DNA of 64,000 nt from Crenalkalicoccus roseus (GTDB lineage Bacteria; Pseudomonadota; Alphaproteobacteria; Acetobacterales; Acetobacteraceae), in NCBI RefSeq assembly GCF_004761865.1, contig NZ_SJDM01000008.1, positions 59,681 through 123,680 of the forward strand, written 5' to 3'. The notes beneath the pieces were generated by a model, which was not told the DNA's origin, did not search any database, and saw only the letters and a list, made by a program, of their open reading frames with translations. The position numbers and the translations under genes are program-made. The number at the start of each line of letters is the position of its first letter. Within the stretch, counting starts at the first letter, position 1. Shown here one piece after another: positions 34,558 through 44,555 of this stretch.

Positions 34558-35178
34558 TCATGGCGCCGGCGCGGCGCCGGCCCGAACCCGCGCCAGCTCC
34601 GTGGTGAGCAGCCGGGCGCGGTCGGGGCGCATGGCGCCCAGGATCGGCGCCGCCTTGCGCTCCGCCATGCGGCCCATGATCTCGACCAGGACCGGCATCT
34701 CCAACTCGTCGAGGATGGCGGCCGCATCGCGCGGCCGCATCCCTTCGTAGAGCTTCACCATCTGCCGCCAGCCGGCCTCCTCCTGCTCGCCGCGGGCGCG
34801 TTCGGCCGCCTCGAGGCGCTGCTGCAGCGCCGCCAGCTCCTCGACGCGCTGCGCCAGGCGGCGCTCGGCCGCCGCCAGGACCATCTCGCGCGTCGCGATG
34901 GACTGCTCGCGCGCCTCGAGCTCGGCGCGCCTGGCGCGCAGCCCCTCGAGAAGGGCGCGTTCCGCCGCCTTCTCGTCGGCGGTGGCGGCCGGCGCCGGCG
35001 GGGCGGGAGGCGTCGGTGACGCCGCCGTGCCGACCGCCTGCGCGGCACCGATGATCCCGACATCCGGCATGGCCAGGCTCGGCCCGTGGCGCAGGCCGGC
35101 CAGCTTCAGCCCGAGCAGCGCGATCATGGCGCCCAGCAGGACCGGCAGCAGGCGGAGCTTCGGCAGGCGCATCGTCAT
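34558..35178 (-). CDS. MotE-like flagellar motor chaperone (MgtE N-domain)
   Basis: Protein of 206 residues with one N-terminal membrane anchor (LLPVLLGAMIALLGLKLA), a linker, a long coiled coil (about 75-145), and a C-terminal MgtE-N/FliG-like domain: KLYEGMRPRDAAAILDELEM and VLVEIMGRMAERKAAPILGAM. This order matches MotE, a periplasmic chaperone of the flagellar motor protein MotC in alphaproteobacteria. The name is given by family resemblance and operon position. It overlaps the DUF6468 stop by 4 bp. Confidence 0.82.
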   Translation of the reverse strand: MTMRLPKLRLLPVLLGAMIALLGLKLAGLRHGPSLAMPDVGIIGAAQAVGTAASPTPPAPPAPAATADEKAAERALLEGLRARRAELEAREQSIATREMVLAAAERRLAQRVEELAALQQRLEAAERARGEQEEAGWRQMVKLYEGMRPRDAAAILDELEMPVLVEIMGRMAERKAAPILGAMRPDRARLLTTELARVRAGAAPAP

Positions 35179-35609
35179 GATCCCTTCGACGCGGTGCGGG
35201 CGAGCGCGCGCAGCAGCTCCCGTTCCGCCCGGCTGCGCACGGCCTGCGGCGTCTCCGGCGCCTCCGGCTGCGACATGCCGCGCGCCGCCCGCACCAGGCC
35301 GTCAAGGCGGTCCGCCAGGGCCTCGGCGCGCTCCACGAGATAGCGCAGATCGTCGCGGATCGGCTCGGCGGCGGCGAGCTTCTCGGCCACCTGCCGCCCC
35401 GACGCCTCGGCGGAGGCGCGGAGCCTCAGGGAGGCGGCTTCGGCGAGGCGCGTCGCCTCCGCCAGCCCGGCGGCGCTGCCATCCAGCGCGGCCCGGTCGC
35501 GGCGCAGCGCGCGCAGCTCCCGCTCCAGCCGCAGCACGAAGGGCATGGCGCCCGCCAGCAGCGCCACCACCAGGATCTGCACCGACCATTCCAGAAGGCC
35601 CATGCTCAT
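35175..35609 (-). CDS. DUF6468 flagellar-operon protein
   Basis: Protein of 144 residues: one N-terminal transmembrane helix (SVQILVVALLAGAMPFVL), then a long helical region with coiled-coil character (RLERELRALRRDRAALDGSA, LRYLVERAEALADRLDGLV). Such proteins lie between fliM and the MotE-like gene in alphaproteobacterial flagellar operons. Its job is not known. It overlaps fliM and the next gene by 4 bp each. Confidence 0.82.
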   Translation of the reverse strand: MSMGLLEWSVQILVVALLAGAMPFVLRLERELRALRRDRAALDGSAAGLAEATRLAEAASLRLRASAEASGRQVAEKLAAAEPIRDDLRYLVERAEALADRLDGLVRAARGMSQPEAPETPQAVRSRAERELLRALARTASKGS

Positions 35610-36655
35610 CCCTCCTGCACCCGCAACTCGCGCACGATCCGCACCGCCAGGCGGTTCTCCTTCTGGCCGAGCTCGGCCTCGAACAACGGCACGTCCCCGC
35701 AGCGCAGGCGCACCGGCGCCCCCGGCGCCACGCCAAGCGTGATCCGATCGCCGCGGCGCAGCGACAGCACGGAGGAGAGCGGCATGGTCTGCTCGTCCAG
35801 CACCACGTCGAGGGAAAGCTCCGTATGGCGGAGCTGCTCGGCGAGATGCGTCTCCCATATGGAGTCGCGGCCGAACCTCTCCCCCATGAACTGCTGCAGC
35901 AGGAGCTCCCGTACCGGTTCCAGCGTGGCGTAGGGCAGGAGCAGCTCGACCTTGCCGCCGCGGTCTTCCATGTCCACGCGCAGCCTGACCAGGACGCAGG
36001 CATTGGAAAGGCGCGAGATCGCGGCGAAGCGGGGGTTCACCTCCAGCCGCTCGAACCGGAAGTGCACGTCGCACAGCGGCTCGAAGGCCTCCGACATGTC
36101 GTTCAGCACCACCGCGATCAGGCGCTCGACCAGCGTGCGCTCGATGGTGGTGTAGGGGCGCCCCTCGATGCGCATGGCGGCCGTGCCCCGGCGGCCGCCG
36201 AGCAGGACGTCCACCACCGAGTAGATCAGCGGGCTGTCGACGACCAGGAGGCCGTAATTGTCCCATTCCTGCACCTTGAAGACGGCCAGCATCGCGGGAA
36301 GGGGAACCGAGTTCAGGTAGTCGCCGAAGCGGAGCGACAGGATGCTGTCTATCGAAACCTCGACATTGTCGCTGGTGAAGTTGCGCAGCGTCGTGGACAT
36401 GATGCGCACCAGCCTGTCGAACACTATCTCCAGCATCGGCAGCCGCTCGTAGGCGACCAGCCCGGCGCTGACGATGCGCTGGATGCCGCTCTGCTCCTCC
36501 GGCGCCGCCTCGCCGCCGCCGAAGCCGAGCAGGCTGTCGATCTCGGCCTGGTTGAGGACGCGGGTGGAGTCCGGCTGCGGCGGCGCGGCAGGGGCCGTTT
36601 CCGCGCCCAGCGCCTCGGCCCAGGCTTCGGCCATCTCCTCCTCGGACGCGGTCAC
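35606..36655 (-). CDS. fliM: Flagellar motor switch protein FliM
   Basis: C-ring protein of 349 residues that binds phospho-CheY. The N-terminal LNQAEIDSLLGFGGG is the CheY-binding segment. The middle domain has TTLRNFTSDNVEVSIDSILSLRFGDYLNSVP and the GGxG-like VDVLLGGRRGTAAM loop; the C-terminal SpoA domain has LSSVLSLRRGDRITLG. It starts with GTG, overlapping the fliL stop by 4 bp. Confidence 0.96.
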   Translation of the reverse strand: MTASEEEMAEAWAEALGAETAPAAPPQPDSTRVLNQAEIDSLLGFGGGEAAPEEQSGIQRIVSAGLVAYERLPMLEIVFDRLVRIMSTTLRNFTSDNVEVSIDSILSLRFGDYLNSVPLPAMLAVFKVQEWDNYGLLVVDSPLIYSVVDVLLGGRRGTAAMRIEGRPYTTIERTLVERLIAVVLNDMSEAFEPLCDVHFRFERLEVNPRFAAISRLSNACVLVRLRVDMEDRGGKVELLLPYATLEPVRELLLQQFMGERFGRDSIWETHLAEQLRHTELSLDVVLDEQTMPLSSVLSLRRGDRITLGVAPGAPVRLRCGDVPLFEAELGQKENRLAVRIVRELRVQEG

Positions 36656-37143
36656 TGCTGCAGGATCTCCAGGAACAGGACATCGGTGATGCGCGCCGGC
36701 GCCTCGCCGCGGCCGGCCGGCGGCGGCACGGCGACATTGGCGCGGGCGACGAGCTCCTCCCGCAGGCGGTAGGTGCCGGCGCTGCCGCGAAGCTCTTCCG
36801 GCCGTACCTCCCGCAGGTAGGTGGTGAACAGATCCACGAGCCGGGGCATCGCCGCCTGCACGGCGGCCGCATCCTCCGCCCCGGCGAGCTCGAGCTTGCT
36901 GCGCAGCTTGATGTAGCTGGCGCGCCGCCCCCCGGTATTCAGGTTGGCGATGATCTCCGGCATCTCGAGGAACACCGGCTGCCGCGGCGCGGGCGCGGCA
37001 GCCGGCTTGCCGCCGCCGAACAGGCCCATCGCCCACCCCCCCGCGCCGGCGCCCGCCAGCAGGAGGGGAGGCAGGACGAACAGGACGAGGCGCCGCCGCC
37101 CGCCTCCCTTGCCTTTGGCCTGCTTCGCCTCAGCCTCCGCCAT
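36652..37143 (-). CDS. fliL: Flagellar basal body-associated protein FliL
   Basis: Inner-membrane protein of 163 residues: a Lys-rich cytoplasmic start, one transmembrane helix (LVLFVLPPLLLAGAGAGGWAMG), and a periplasmic domain with LEMPEIIANLNTGGRRASYIKL and DLFTTYLREVRPEELRGSAG. FliL supports stator function. It is the first gene of the flagellar minus-strand operon, divergent from flgF. Confidence 0.93.
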   Translation of the reverse strand: MAEAEAKQAKGKGGGRRRLVLFVLPPLLLAGAGAGGWAMGLFGGGKPAAAPAPRQPVFLEMPEIIANLNTGGRRASYIKLRSKLELAGAEDAAAVQAAMPRLVDLFTTYLREVRPEELRGSAGTYRLREELVARANVAVPPPAGRGEAPARITDVLFLEILQQ

Positions 37144-37277
37144 CGCCCTTCACCTCCGGGCGAAGCTTGTCGCAGGGACCGCTTAACGAAGCCTTGCCCG
37201 GCAAGGCCGGACCGCCCGGAGCGGCAAGACCTGCCGTCCGGAGGCAATCGCGACCGGCGCCGGCCCATGGCGCAACC

Positions 37278-37293
37278 TGGCATGCCGGTTGCT
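37278..37293 (+). promoter_or_regulatory. Sigma-54 promoter of the flgFGAH operon
   Basis: TGGCATGCCGGTTGCT matches the -24/-12 consensus TGGCACG-N4-TTGCW at all but one position, with exactly 10 bases between the GG and the GC. It lies 55 bp before the flgF ATG. In alphaproteobacteria such as Caulobacter, middle and late flagellar operons use sigma-54, which supports the call. Confidence 0.75.
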
Positions 37294-37347
37294 AGTCCAC
37301 CCTCGGCAGCCGCCATCCGGCCGCGGCACCGCCAAGGGGAACGCGTC

Positions 37348-38085
37348 ATGGACACGCCAGGCTATGTCATCCTCTCGCGCCTGGGCGCGCAGCTCCGCGC
37401 CACGCAGGTGCTGGCGAACAACGTCGCCAACGCGGACACGCCGGGCTTCCGCGCCGAGCGGGCCATCTTCGTGCAGCATCTCGAGCGCCACCGCGACCTG
37501 GCCGCCCCCCCGGGCCAGCGGGAGGTCGCCTACGCCCTCGACCGCGCCACTTGGCGCGACATGGCGCCCGGGGCCGTCTCCGTCACCGGCAATCCGCTCG
37601 ACGTCGCGATCCAGGGGGAAGGCTTCTTCGCCGTCGAGACGCCGCGCGGCGAGCGCTACACGCGCGCGGGCCGCTTCGCGCTGGACGCCGAGCGCCGGCT
37701 CGTGGACGCGGAAGGGCACCCCGTGCTCGACGCGCGCGGCATGCCGATCGCCTTCGCCATCAACGACTCCCGCATCGAGATCCGGGGCGACGGCACGGTG
37801 CGCACCGAGAACGGCGCGGTCGGCCAGCTCCGCGTGGTGCGCTTCGCCGACCCGCAGCGCCTGCAGGCCGAGGGCGGGCGCCTCTTCGCCAGCGATGATC
37901 CGCCCGAGCCGGTTGAGCGCCCCGCCCTGGTGCAGGGGGCCGTCGAGGGCAGCAACGTCAGCGCGGTGCAGGAGATCACGCGCCTGACGATCGAGCTCAG
38001 GGAGTTCCAGTTCGCCGCCCAGTTCGCCGAGCGCGAGGGCGAGAGGCTGCAGACCGCGGTCGAGCGCATCCTGCGCCGCCGCTGA
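37348..38085 (+). CDS. flgF: Flagellar basal-body rod protein FlgF
   Basis: Proximal rod protein of 245 residues. The N-terminal rod motif QVLANNVANADTPGFRAER, the central GNPLDVAIQGEGFFAVETPRGERYTRAGRF block and the C-terminal segment EGSNVSAVQEITRLTIELREF identify the rod/hook family; length fits FlgF. It comes first in the operon followed by FlgG, as expected. No signal peptide, since it is exported by the flagellar type III apparatus. Confidence 0.95.
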   Translation: MDTPGYVILSRLGAQLRATQVLANNVANADTPGFRAERAIFVQHLERHRDLAAPPGQREVAYALDRATWRDMAPGAVSVTGNPLDVAIQGEGFFAVETPRGERYTRAGRFALDAERRLVDAEGHPVLDARGMPIAFAINDSRIEIRGDGTVRTENGAVGQLRVVRFADPQRLQAEGGRLFASDDPPEPVERPALVQGAVEGSNVSAVQEITRLTIELREFQFAAQFAEREGERLQTAVERILRRR

Positions 38086-38105
38086 ACGCAAGGGGAAGGA
38101 CGCGG

Positions 38106-38891
<786 letters not shown>

Positions 38892-38902
38892 GGAGAACGG
38901 CA

Positions 38903-39847
38903 ATGCGGCTCCTGCCCCTGCTTCTGCTCCTGCTCGCCCTTCCCGCCGCCCCGGCGGCGCGCGGGCAGGAGATCGTCTCGATCCGGCCGCTCTCGGTGGT
39001 GGAGGAGCCGGTGCTGCGGCTCGGCGACGTGTTCGAGGGCGCAAGCGGCCGCGGCGGCCTCGCGATCGGCGCCGCGCCGGCGCCCGGGCGGCGGCTGGTG
39101 CTGGAAACCCCGCACCTGCTCGCCCTCGCGCGGGCGCATGGCCTCGCCTGGCGCCCGCTCTCGCCGCACGAGCGGGTGGTGGTGGAGCGGCCGGGCCGGC
39201 CGGTGCCGCGCGAGGAGATCGAGGCGGCGCTGCGGGCCGAACTGCTCCGCCTCGGCCTCGACCCCGAGGCGGAGCTCGAACTCGGCGCGCTGCTGCCGGC
39301 CATGGTGCCGCCCGCCGCGCCGCTCGATCTCTCGGTGGAGGGCGCGACGCTCGATACCGCCACCGGGCGCTTCGCCGCGGTGCTGGTGGTGATGGCCGAG
39401 GGCATGCCGGCGCTGCGCCAGCGCGTCGTCGGGCGCGCTGTGCCGACCGCGCCGGCGGTACTGGCGACACGCCGCCTCGCCATCGGGGAGGTGGTGCGGG
39501 AGGAGGATGTGCGGGCGGTGCGCCTGCGCGCCGAGCGGGTCCGTCCGGGAACCGCGCAGGACCCGGCGGAGGTGGTGGGCCAGCAGCTTCGCCGCCCGCT
39601 CGGCAGCGGCCTGCCCTTCCTGCTGTCGGATCTCGGGCCACCGGCCCTGGTGGAGCGCAACGCCGTGGTGACGCTCGTCCTGGACGGGCCCGGCATGCTG
39701 CTGACGACGCAGGGCCGGGCGCTGGAGGCGGCGCCGCGCGGCGCGCTGGTGCCGGTGATGAACCTGACGAGCCGCAGGGTGGTGGAAGGCGAGGTGGTCG
39801 GTCCGGGCCGGGTACGCGTCCTGCCGGGCGCGGTGCCGCTCCGCTGA
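38903..39847 (+). CDS. flgA: Flagellar P-ring assembly chaperone FlgA
   Basis: Periplasmic protein of 314 residues with a signal peptide (LLPLLLLLLALPAAPAARG). The C-terminal SAF-like domain is visible: ATRRLAIGEVVREEDVRAVRL, VVGQQLRRPLGSGLPF and the end VVEGEVVGPGRVRVLPG. FlgA helps FlgI assemble the P ring. It lies between flgG and flgH, as in other alphaproteobacteria. ATGCGGCTC is preceded by GAGGAG. Confidence 0.92.
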   Translation: MRLLPLLLLLLALPAAPAARGQEIVSIRPLSVVEEPVLRLGDVFEGASGRGGLAIGAAPAPGRRLVLETPHLLALARAHGLAWRPLSPHERVVVERPGRPVPREEIEAALRAELLRLGLDPEAELELGALLPAMVPPAAPLDLSVEGATLDTATGRFAAVLVVMAEGMPALRQRVVGRAVPTAPAVLATRRLAIGEVVREEDVRAVRLRAERVRPGTAQDPAEVVGQQLRRPLGSGLPFLLSDLGPPALVERNAVVTLVLDGPGMLLTTQGRALEAAPRGALVPVMNLTSRRVVEGEVVGPGRVRVLPGAVPLR

Positions 39848-39864
39848 ACGAGGGGGATGAAGCA

Positions 39865-40590
39865 ATGCGCGCGCTTCTGATGCTGCCGATCGCCGCGATG
39901 CTCGCGGGCTGCGGCTCGATGGAGAGGCTCTCGCGGGTCGGCCGCGCCCCGGAGATGTCGCCGGTGACCAACCCCGTCGCCCATCCCGCCTGGCGGCCGG
40001 TGAGCATGCCGATGCCGGCGCCGCAGGACCCGCCGCCCGTCGCCAACAGCCTGTGGCGGCCCGGCAGCCGCACCTTCCTGCGCGACCAGCGCGCCGCGCA
40101 GGTGGGCGACCTGATCACCATCCTGGTCAGCATCCAGGACGAGGCGCAGCTCCAGAACCGCACGCAGCGGGCGCGGAACGGCAGCGACCGGATCGGCCTG
40201 CCGGAGGTGTTCGGCATGCAGACGCGCTGGCTGCCGCGCGGCGCCAATCCGGAGACGCTGCTCAACGCCTCCGGCAGCCAGGTGACGGATGGCAACGGGT
40301 CGGTGCGGCGGAACGAGACGGTGATGCTGCGCCTCGCCGCCACCGTCACCCAGGTGCTGCCCAACGGCAACCTGGTCGTCTCAGGGCGGCAGGAGGTGCG
40401 GGTGAATGCCGAGCTGCGCGAGCTGCAGGTGCAGGGCGTGATCCGCCCGCAGGACATCGCCAGCGACAACACCATCCGCCACGACCGCCTGGCGGAGGCG
40501 CGCATCTCCTACGGCGGGCGCGGCACCCTCTCCGACCTGCAGCAGCCGCGCTACGGGCAGCAGCTCCTCGACATCTTCCTGCCCTTCTGA
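39865..40590 (+). CDS. flgH: Flagellar L-ring lipoprotein FlgH
   Basis: Outer-membrane L-ring subunit of 241 residues. The lipoprotein signal ends IAAMLAGCGSMERL (lipobox Cys). Family motifs: SLWRPGSRTFLRDQRAAQVG, DLITILVSIQDEAQLQNRT and the C-terminal region VSGRQEVRVNAELRELQ, IRPQDIASDNTIRHDRLAEA. It is the last gene of the flgFGAH operon and converges on gatB. Confidence 0.96.
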   Translation: MRALLMLPIAAMLAGCGSMERLSRVGRAPEMSPVTNPVAHPAWRPVSMPMPAPQDPPPVANSLWRPGSRTFLRDQRAAQVGDLITILVSIQDEAQLQNRTQRARNGSDRIGLPEVFGMQTRWLPRGANPETLLNASGSQVTDGNGSVRRNETVMLRLAATVTQVLPNGNLVVSGRQEVRVNAELRELQVQGVIRPQDIASDNTIRHDRLAEARISYGGRGTLSDLQQPRYGQQLLDIFLPF

Positions 40591-40595
40591 CCGGC

Positions 40596-40621
40596 GCGCC
40601 CCCGCCCGCGGGCGGGGGCGC
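40596..40621. terminator. Bidirectional terminator between flgH and gatB
   Basis: A perfect 26-bp palindrome, 13 bp per arm (left arm GCGCCCCCGCCCG), fills the 35-bp gap between the two convergent stops. It can end transcripts from both sides. No T-run follows on either strand. Confidence 0.6.
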
Positions 40622-40625
40622 CGCG

Positions 40626-42089
40626 TCAGGCGAGCCTCCGCTTCAGCGCCTCGTTCACCAGGGCCGGGTTGCCCTTGCCCTGCATGGCCTTCATCACCTG
40701 GCCGACGAAGAAGCCGAACAGCTTCTCCTTTCCCGCCCTGTACTCGGCGACCTTGTCGGCATTGGCGGCGAGCACGGCCTCCACCGCGCGTTCGATGGCG
40801 CCGGTGTCGGTCACCTGCCGGAGGCCGCGCTCCTCGACGATGGCGCCGGGAGACTTCCCGCTCTCCACCATCGCCTCGAACACCTCCTTGGCCAGCTTGC
40901 CGGAGAGGGTGCCGTCCCGCATCAGGTCGAGCAGCGCGCCGAGATGCTCGGCCCGCACCGGCGGGTCCTCGATGGTGCGCTTCGTGCGGTTCAGCGCGGC
41001 GAACAGGTCGCCCATCACCCAGTTGGCGGCGAGCTTGGGGTCGCGCCCCTTGGCCACCGTCTCGTAGTAGAGGGCGGTCTCCTTCTCCGCCGTCAGCACC
41101 TGCGCGTCGTAGGGCGAGAGGCCGAAGTCGCGGATGTAGCGGGCGCGGCGCGCATCCGGCAGCTCCGGCAGCCCGGCCCGGAGCTCCTCCACCCAGGCGG
41201 CGTCGAGCACCAGCGGCGGCAGGTCGGGGTCGGGGAAGTAGCGGTAGTCGTGCGCCTCCTCCTTGGAGCGCATGCTGCGCGTCGCGCCGCGGACGGTGTC
41301 GAACAGCCGCGTCTCCTGCTCGACCTCGCCGCCCTCCTCCCACACCTCGATCTGGCGCCGCGCCTCGGCCTCCACGGCCTGCATGACGAAGCGGATGGAG
41401 TTGACGTTCTTCACCTCGCAGCGCGTGCGGTAGCCCTCGCCGGGGCGGCGCACGCTGACGTTCACGTCGGCCCGCAGGCTGCCCTCGTCCATGTTGCCGT
41501 CGCAGGTGCCGAGGTAGCGCATGATCTGCCGCAGCTTGGCGAGGTAGGCGCCGGCCTCCTCCGGGCTGCGCATGTCCGGCTCGGAGACGATCTCCATCAG
41601 CGCCACGCCCGAGCGGTTCAGGTCGATGAAGCTCTTGGCCGGGTGCTGGTCGTGCAGGCTCTTGCCCGCATCCTGCTCCAGGTGCAGGCGGGTGATGCCG
41701 ATGATCTTCGTGGTACCGTCGGCGAGCTCGATCTCCACCGCGCCCCGGCCGACGATCGGGTGCGCGTACTGGCTGATCTGGTAGCCCTGCGGCAGGTCGG
41801 CGTAGAAGTAGTTCTTGCGGTCGAAGCGGGACCACAAGTTGATCTGCGCCTTGAGGCCGAGGCCGGTGCGCACCGCCTGCGCCACGCATTCGCGGTTGAT
41901 CACCGGCAGCATCCCCGGGAAGCCGGCGTCTATGAAGGAGACCTGGGTGTTCGGCCCGGCGCCGAAGGCGGTGGCAGCGCCGCTGAACAGCTTGGCGCGG
42001 CTGATGACCTGGGCGTGGACCTCGAGGCCGATCACCAGCTCCCAGGGGCCGGTCCTTCCCTCGATCGTGTAGGTGGTGGTCGTGCTCAT
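40626..42089 (-). CDS. gatB: Aspartyl/glutamyl-tRNA amidotransferase subunit B
   Basis: Subunit of 487 residues that converts mischarged Asp-tRNA-Asn or Glu-tRNA-Gln to the amide. Features: the start [13 protein letters not shown], the cradle motifs [20 protein letters not shown] and [37 protein letters not shown], and the C-terminal YqeY-like tail. The ATG overlaps the gatA stop by 4 bp. Confidence 0.97.
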   Translation of the reverse strand: MSTTTTYTIEGRTGPWELVIGLEVHAQVISRAKLFSGAATAFGAGPNTQVSFIDAGFPGMLPVINRECVAQAVRTGLGLKAQINLWSRFDRKNYFYADLPQGYQISQYAHPIVGRGAVEIELADGTTKIIGITRLHLEQDAGKSLHDQHPAKSFIDLNRSGVALMEIVSEPDMRSPEEAGAYLAKLRQIMRYLGTCDGNMDEGSLRADVNVSVRRPGEGYRTRCEVKNVNSIRFVMQAVEAEARRQIEVWEEGGEVEQETRLFDTVRGATRSMRSKEEAHDYRYFPDPDLPPLVLDAAWVEELRAGLPELPDARRARYIRDFGLSPYDAQVLTAEKETALYYETVAKGRDPKLAANWVMGDLFAALNRTKRTIEDPPVRAEHLGALLDLMRDGTLSGKLAKEVFEAMVESGKSPGAIVEERGLRQVTDTGAIERAVEAVLAANADKVAEYRAGKEKLFGFFVGQVMKAMQGKGNPALVNEALKRRLA

Positions 42090-43573
42090 GCCCCCGCCCT
42101 CAGCCCCGGCAGCGCGCGGAAATCCGCCGCCCGCTCGATCGCGGCGCCGACCGCGAACACCGTCTCCTCGTCGAAGGCCCGGCCGATCACCTGCAGGCCG
42201 AGCGGCAGGCCCTGCGCGTCGAGCCCCGCCGGCACCGCGAGCCCCGGCAGGCCGGCGAGGTTCGCCGTGACGGTGAAGACGTCGTTCAGGTACATCGTCA
42301 CCGGGTCGTCCTGCTTCTCGTCCATGCCGAAGGCGGCGGAAGGCGTCGCCGGGGTGACGATGGCGTCCACCCTCTCCCAGGCCCGCTCGAAATCCTGGCG
42401 GATCAGGGCGCGCACCTTCTGCGCCTTCAGGTAGTAGGCGTCGTAGTAGCCCGCGCTCAGCACATAGGTGCCGATCATGATGCGCCGCTTCACCTCGGCG
42501 CCGAAGCCCGCGGCGCGGGTGCGCTCGTAGAGATCGCGCAGGTCGCCGTCGGCCTCGGCGACGCGCAGGCCGTAGCGCACGCCGTCGTAGCGGGCGAGGT
42601 TGGAGGAGGCCTCGGCGGGCGCCACGATGTAGTAGGTGGGCAGCGCATACCTGGTGTGCGGCAGGCTGATCTCCACCGTCTCCGCCCCCTCGGCGCGCAG
42701 CCACTCGAGGCCCCGCTGCCACAGCGCCTCGATCTCGGTGGGCATCCCGTCCAGCCGATACTCCTGCGGCACGCCGATGCGCAGCCCCCTCACGCCGCGG
42801 GCGCAGGCGGCCGCGAAATCCGGCACCGGCACCTCGGCGCTGGTCGCGTCCTTCGGATCGAACCCGGCCATGGAGCGCAGCAGGAGGGCGCAGTCCTCCA
42901 CCGTGCGCGCCACCGGCCCCGCCTGGTCCAGGCTGGAGGCGAAGGCGACGATCCCGAAGCGGGAGCAGCGCCCGTAGGTCGGCTTGATGCCGGCGATGCC
43001 GCAGAAGGCCGCGGGCTGGCGGATGGAGCCGCCGGTGTCCGTCGCCGTGGCGCCGAGCGCCAGCCTGGCCGCCACCGCCGCCGCGGAGCCGCCGGAGGAG
43101 CCGCCGGGCACCAGCCGCGCATCCGGGTCGTTGCGCCGGCTCCACGGGTTCTCCACCGGCCCGAAGGCCGAGGTGGTGTTGGAGGAGCCCATGGCGAACT
43201 CGTCGAGGTTCGCCTTGCCGAGGAACACCGCGCCGTCGCGCAGCAGGTTGGCGGTGACGGTGCTCTCGTAGGGCGGCACGAAATTGCCGAGGATGCGGCT
43301 GCCCGCGGTGGTGCGCACGCCCTCGGTGCAGAACAGGTCCTTGATCGCCAGCGGCAGCCCCTCGAGCGGCCCGGCCTCGCCGCGCGCCCGCCGCGCGTCG
43401 GACTCCCTCGCCCGCGCCAGCGCCTGCTCGGCGGTGACGGTGATGTAGGCGTTGATCCGCGGGTTCAGCCGCTCGATCGCGTCGAGATGCGCGCGCGTCA
43501 GCTCCTCGCTGCTGATCGCGCCTTCCGCCAGCGCGTCGAGCGCGCCGCGCAGGGAGAAATCGGTCGGGTGCAT
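42086..43573 (-). CDS. gatA: Aspartyl/glutamyl-tRNA amidotransferase subunit A
   Basis: Amidase-signature enzyme of 495 residues that releases ammonia from glutamine. The catalytic Lys lies in [15 protein letters not shown], and the Ser-cisSer region in [17 protein letters not shown] and [15 protein letters not shown]. The ATG at 43573 overlaps the gatC stop (TGATG) and is preferred over the GTG one codon earlier. gatC, gatA and gatB form one tightly packed operon. Confidence 0.97.
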   Translation of the reverse strand: MHPTDFSLRGALDALAEGAISSEELTRAHLDAIERLNPRINAYITVTAEQALARARESDARRARGEAGPLEGLPLAIKDLFCTEGVRTTAGSRILGNFVPPYESTVTANLLRDGAVFLGKANLDEFAMGSSNTTSAFGPVENPWSRRNDPDARLVPGGSSGGSAAAVAARLALGATATDTGGSIRQPAAFCGIAGIKPTYGRCSRFGIVAFASSLDQAGPVARTVEDCALLLRSMAGFDPKDATSAEVPVPDFAAACARGVRGLRIGVPQEYRLDGMPTEIEALWQRGLEWLRAEGAETVEISLPHTRYALPTYYIVAPAEASSNLARYDGVRYGLRVAEADGDLRDLYERTRAAGFGAEVKRRIMIGTYVLSAGYYDAYYLKAQKVRALIRQDFERAWERVDAIVTPATPSAAFGMDEKQDDPVTMYLNDVFTVTANLAGLPGLAVPAGLDAQGLPLGLQVIGRAFDEETVFAVGAAIERAADFRALPGLRAGA

Positions 43574-43872
43574 CACTCCACCACCTTCGGCACGGCGAAG
43601 TAGTCGCCGATGCGGTCCGGCGCGTTGGCCAGCACCTTCTCCGCGATGCCGCCCTCGGTCACCTCGTCCGCGCGCATCCGCATCCCGCCGGCGGCGGGCA
43701 GCGGGGAGCCGCCGGCCATGGGCTCCACCCCTTCCGTCGGCACCGCCTGGAGCTGCTCGATCCAGCCGAGGATGCCGTTGAGCTCGGCCTGCATGCGGCC
43801 GACCTCCTCCTCCTCCAGGCGGATGCGGGCGAGCGAGGCGATGCGCCTCACCATGGCGGTATCGAGCGACAT
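43573..43872 (-). CDS. gatC: Aspartyl/glutamyl-tRNA amidotransferase subunit C
   Basis: Small belt subunit of 99 residues that holds GatA and GatB together. Typical features are the start [40 protein letters not shown] and the C-terminal [23 protein letters not shown] lies a few bases before the ATG. First gene of the gatCAB operon, divergent from ruvX. Confidence 0.96.
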   Translation of the reverse strand: MSLDTAMVRRIASLARIRLEEEEVGRMQAELNGILGWIEQLQAVPTEGVEPMAGGSPLPAAGGMRMRADEVTEGGIAEKVLANAPDRIGDYFAVPKVVE

Positions 43873-43908
43873 GCGGCTCCTTGGGGCTTCCGGGGGCGAA
43901 GGCGGCGG

Positions 43909-43937
43909 ACCATAACGGCGGCCATGCCCCTCTTCAA
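43909..43937 (-). promoter_or_regulatory. Candidate sigma-70 promoter of gatCAB
   Basis: On the minus strand TTGAAG (43937-43932), a 17-bp spacer and TATGGT (43914-43909). The -35 box lies inside the first codons of the divergent ruvX gene. The gap between the two starts is only 51 bp. Confidence 0.45.
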
Positions 43938-44391
43938 CCTCAGGGACTTGCGCGCCGCCCTGCCCCGCGGGCAGCGGCTGATCGGCCTCGATCCGGGATC
44001 GAGAACGATCGGCGTCGCGCTCTCGGACGTGACGCTGCTGCTCGCCTCACCCTACGGCTCGCTGAAGCGCGGCAAGCTGCGCGCCAACGCGGCGGAGATC
44101 CTGGCGATCGCGCGCAAGGAGGGGGCGGGGGGGCTGGTGGTCGGCCTGCCGCTCGGCATGGACGGCTCCTTCGGCCCGGCGGCGCAGGCGGCGCGGGACT
44201 GGGCGCTGGCGCTGTCCGAGGCCACCGGCCTGCCGGCGGCGCTGTGGGACGAGCGCCTCTCCTCGGCCGCGGTCACCCGCATGATGGTGGCGGAGGCCGA
44301 CCTCAGCCGCGCCAGGCGGGCCGCGGCGGTGGACCGCGCCGCGGCGGCCTGGATGCTGCAGGCGGCCCTGGACGCGACGCGCACGCCCTGA
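43924..44391 (+). CDS. ruvX: Holliday junction resolvase-like protein RuvX/YqgF
   Basis: RNase H-fold protein of 155 residues. The first acidic residue lies in [17 protein letters not shown], with further family blocks [34 protein letters not shown] and the last Asp in [12 protein letters not shown]. Members act in maturation of 16S rRNA ends, and were first proposed as junction resolvases. Standard length. No Shine-Dalgarno motif is obvious before the ATG. Confidence 0.93.
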   Translation: MPLFNLRDLRAALPRGQRLIGLDPGSRTIGVALSDVTLLLASPYGSLKRGKLRANAAEILAIARKEGAGGLVVGLPLGMDGSFGPAAQAARDWALALSEATGLPAALWDERLSSAAVTRMMVAEADLSRARRAAAVDRAAAAWMLQAALDATRTP

Positions 44392-44555
44392 CGCCGCCCC
44401 CCATGCGCCTCGCGCGGACCTGCCCGGCGGGCGCGCGGCGCGAAGGCGGCCTTGCGCCCTGCCCGCCGGTCGCACACATGCCCCCCGCCTCGGGAGCCGC
44501 GCCAGGCCGGTTCCCGCCCCCCTTGCGGGGATCGGGCAAGGATCGGGGAGACCGC

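Noticed and set aside
44452..44480. TTGCGC-17-CACATG as promoter of the sulfur cluster.
   Set aside because: The -10 part is a poor match and such combinations are frequent in this GC-rich DNA.
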